Below, one piece after another: positions 5,685 to 7,268 of a stretch of DNA of 7,268 bases. The notes beneath the pieces were generated by a model that was not told where the DNA came from, did no database searches, and saw only the letters and a list, made by a program, of their open reading frames with translations. Position 1 is the first letter of the stretch, and every line of letters starts with the position of its first letter. Both the position numbers and the translations under genes were made by a program. The DNA is taken from positions 1-7,268 of the forward strand of contig JAGOCV010000202.1 of the NCBI GenBank assembly GCA_017998575.1. Reading direction: 5' to 3'. This stretch comes from Burkholderiaceae bacterium (GTDB lineage: Bacteria > Pseudomonadota > Gammaproteobacteria > Burkholderiales > Burkholderiaceae).

Positions 5685-5690
5685 TAAAAT
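5685..5690 (+). promoter_or_regulatory. Probable -10 box of the ygiQ-like gene
   Basis: TAAAAT, one mismatch from TATAAT, is an AT island in the GC-rich 132-nt gap after the GAF gene. It would give a leader of about 55 nt before the ATG at 5752. No convincing -35 hexamer is visible. Confidence 0.4.
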
Positions 5691-5751
5691 CCGGCTTCCC
5701 CCGCCTCCGGGCGCCAGGCATGGCCCGCCTGGGCCCATCCGCCCCTCCACG

Positions 5752-7268
<1,517 letters not shown>

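Overview
The window is GC-rich bacterial chromosome, with strong G/C preference at third codon positions and long spurious antisense reading frames. Gene content and protein style (a YgiQ-type radical SAM enzyme, paired half-size chromate transporters, an Rnk-type protein, an MlaE/MlaD-like pair) suggest a betaproteobacterium of the order Burkholderiales, probably Comamonadaceae-like. That placement is inferred from recognition, not from any search. I see no rRNA, tRNA, CRISPR array, insertion sequence or phage gene.

Left part (1-1945), all on the minus strand and read right to left: an Rnk-like GreA/GreB-fold protein (1535-1945), two half-size CHR-family chromate transporter genes joined by an ATGA overlap (880-1482 and 305-883), and the N-terminal 85 codons of an aldo/keto reductase (1-255) that runs off the left edge. 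The gaps of 52 and 49 nt would allow one rnk-chrA-chrA-akr transcript, although a GATAAT box just before the first chrA start hints at an internal promoter.

Divergent region (1946-2336): about 390 nt holding GC-rich palindromes, a hairpin, a TATCAT box and a possible 41-codon small ORF. The small ORF has a good ribosome binding site and its stop codon overlaps the next gene's start.

Middle (2337-4826), plus strand: a three-gene operon encoding a divergent MlaE-like permease, an MCE/MlaD-like single-span protein with a coiled-coil tail, and a lipoprotein I do not recognise. The genes overlap (17 nt, then ATGA). This looks like a lipid-trafficking module of the inner membrane and periplasm. 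The ATPase expected beside such a permease is absent from the window, and the lipoprotein does not resemble MlaA, MlaC or PqiC. This is the most interesting part of the window.

Right part (4827-7268), plus strand: a stand-alone GAF-domain protein (5017-5619), preceded by three tandem 10-bp repeats, then the first 505 codons of a YgiQ-family radical SAM protein (from 5752) with its CX3CX2C cluster motif. The right edge cuts this gene.

No clearly new system can be demonstrated. The best leads are the ATPase-less MlaE/MlaD/lipoprotein cluster and the small ORF in front of it.
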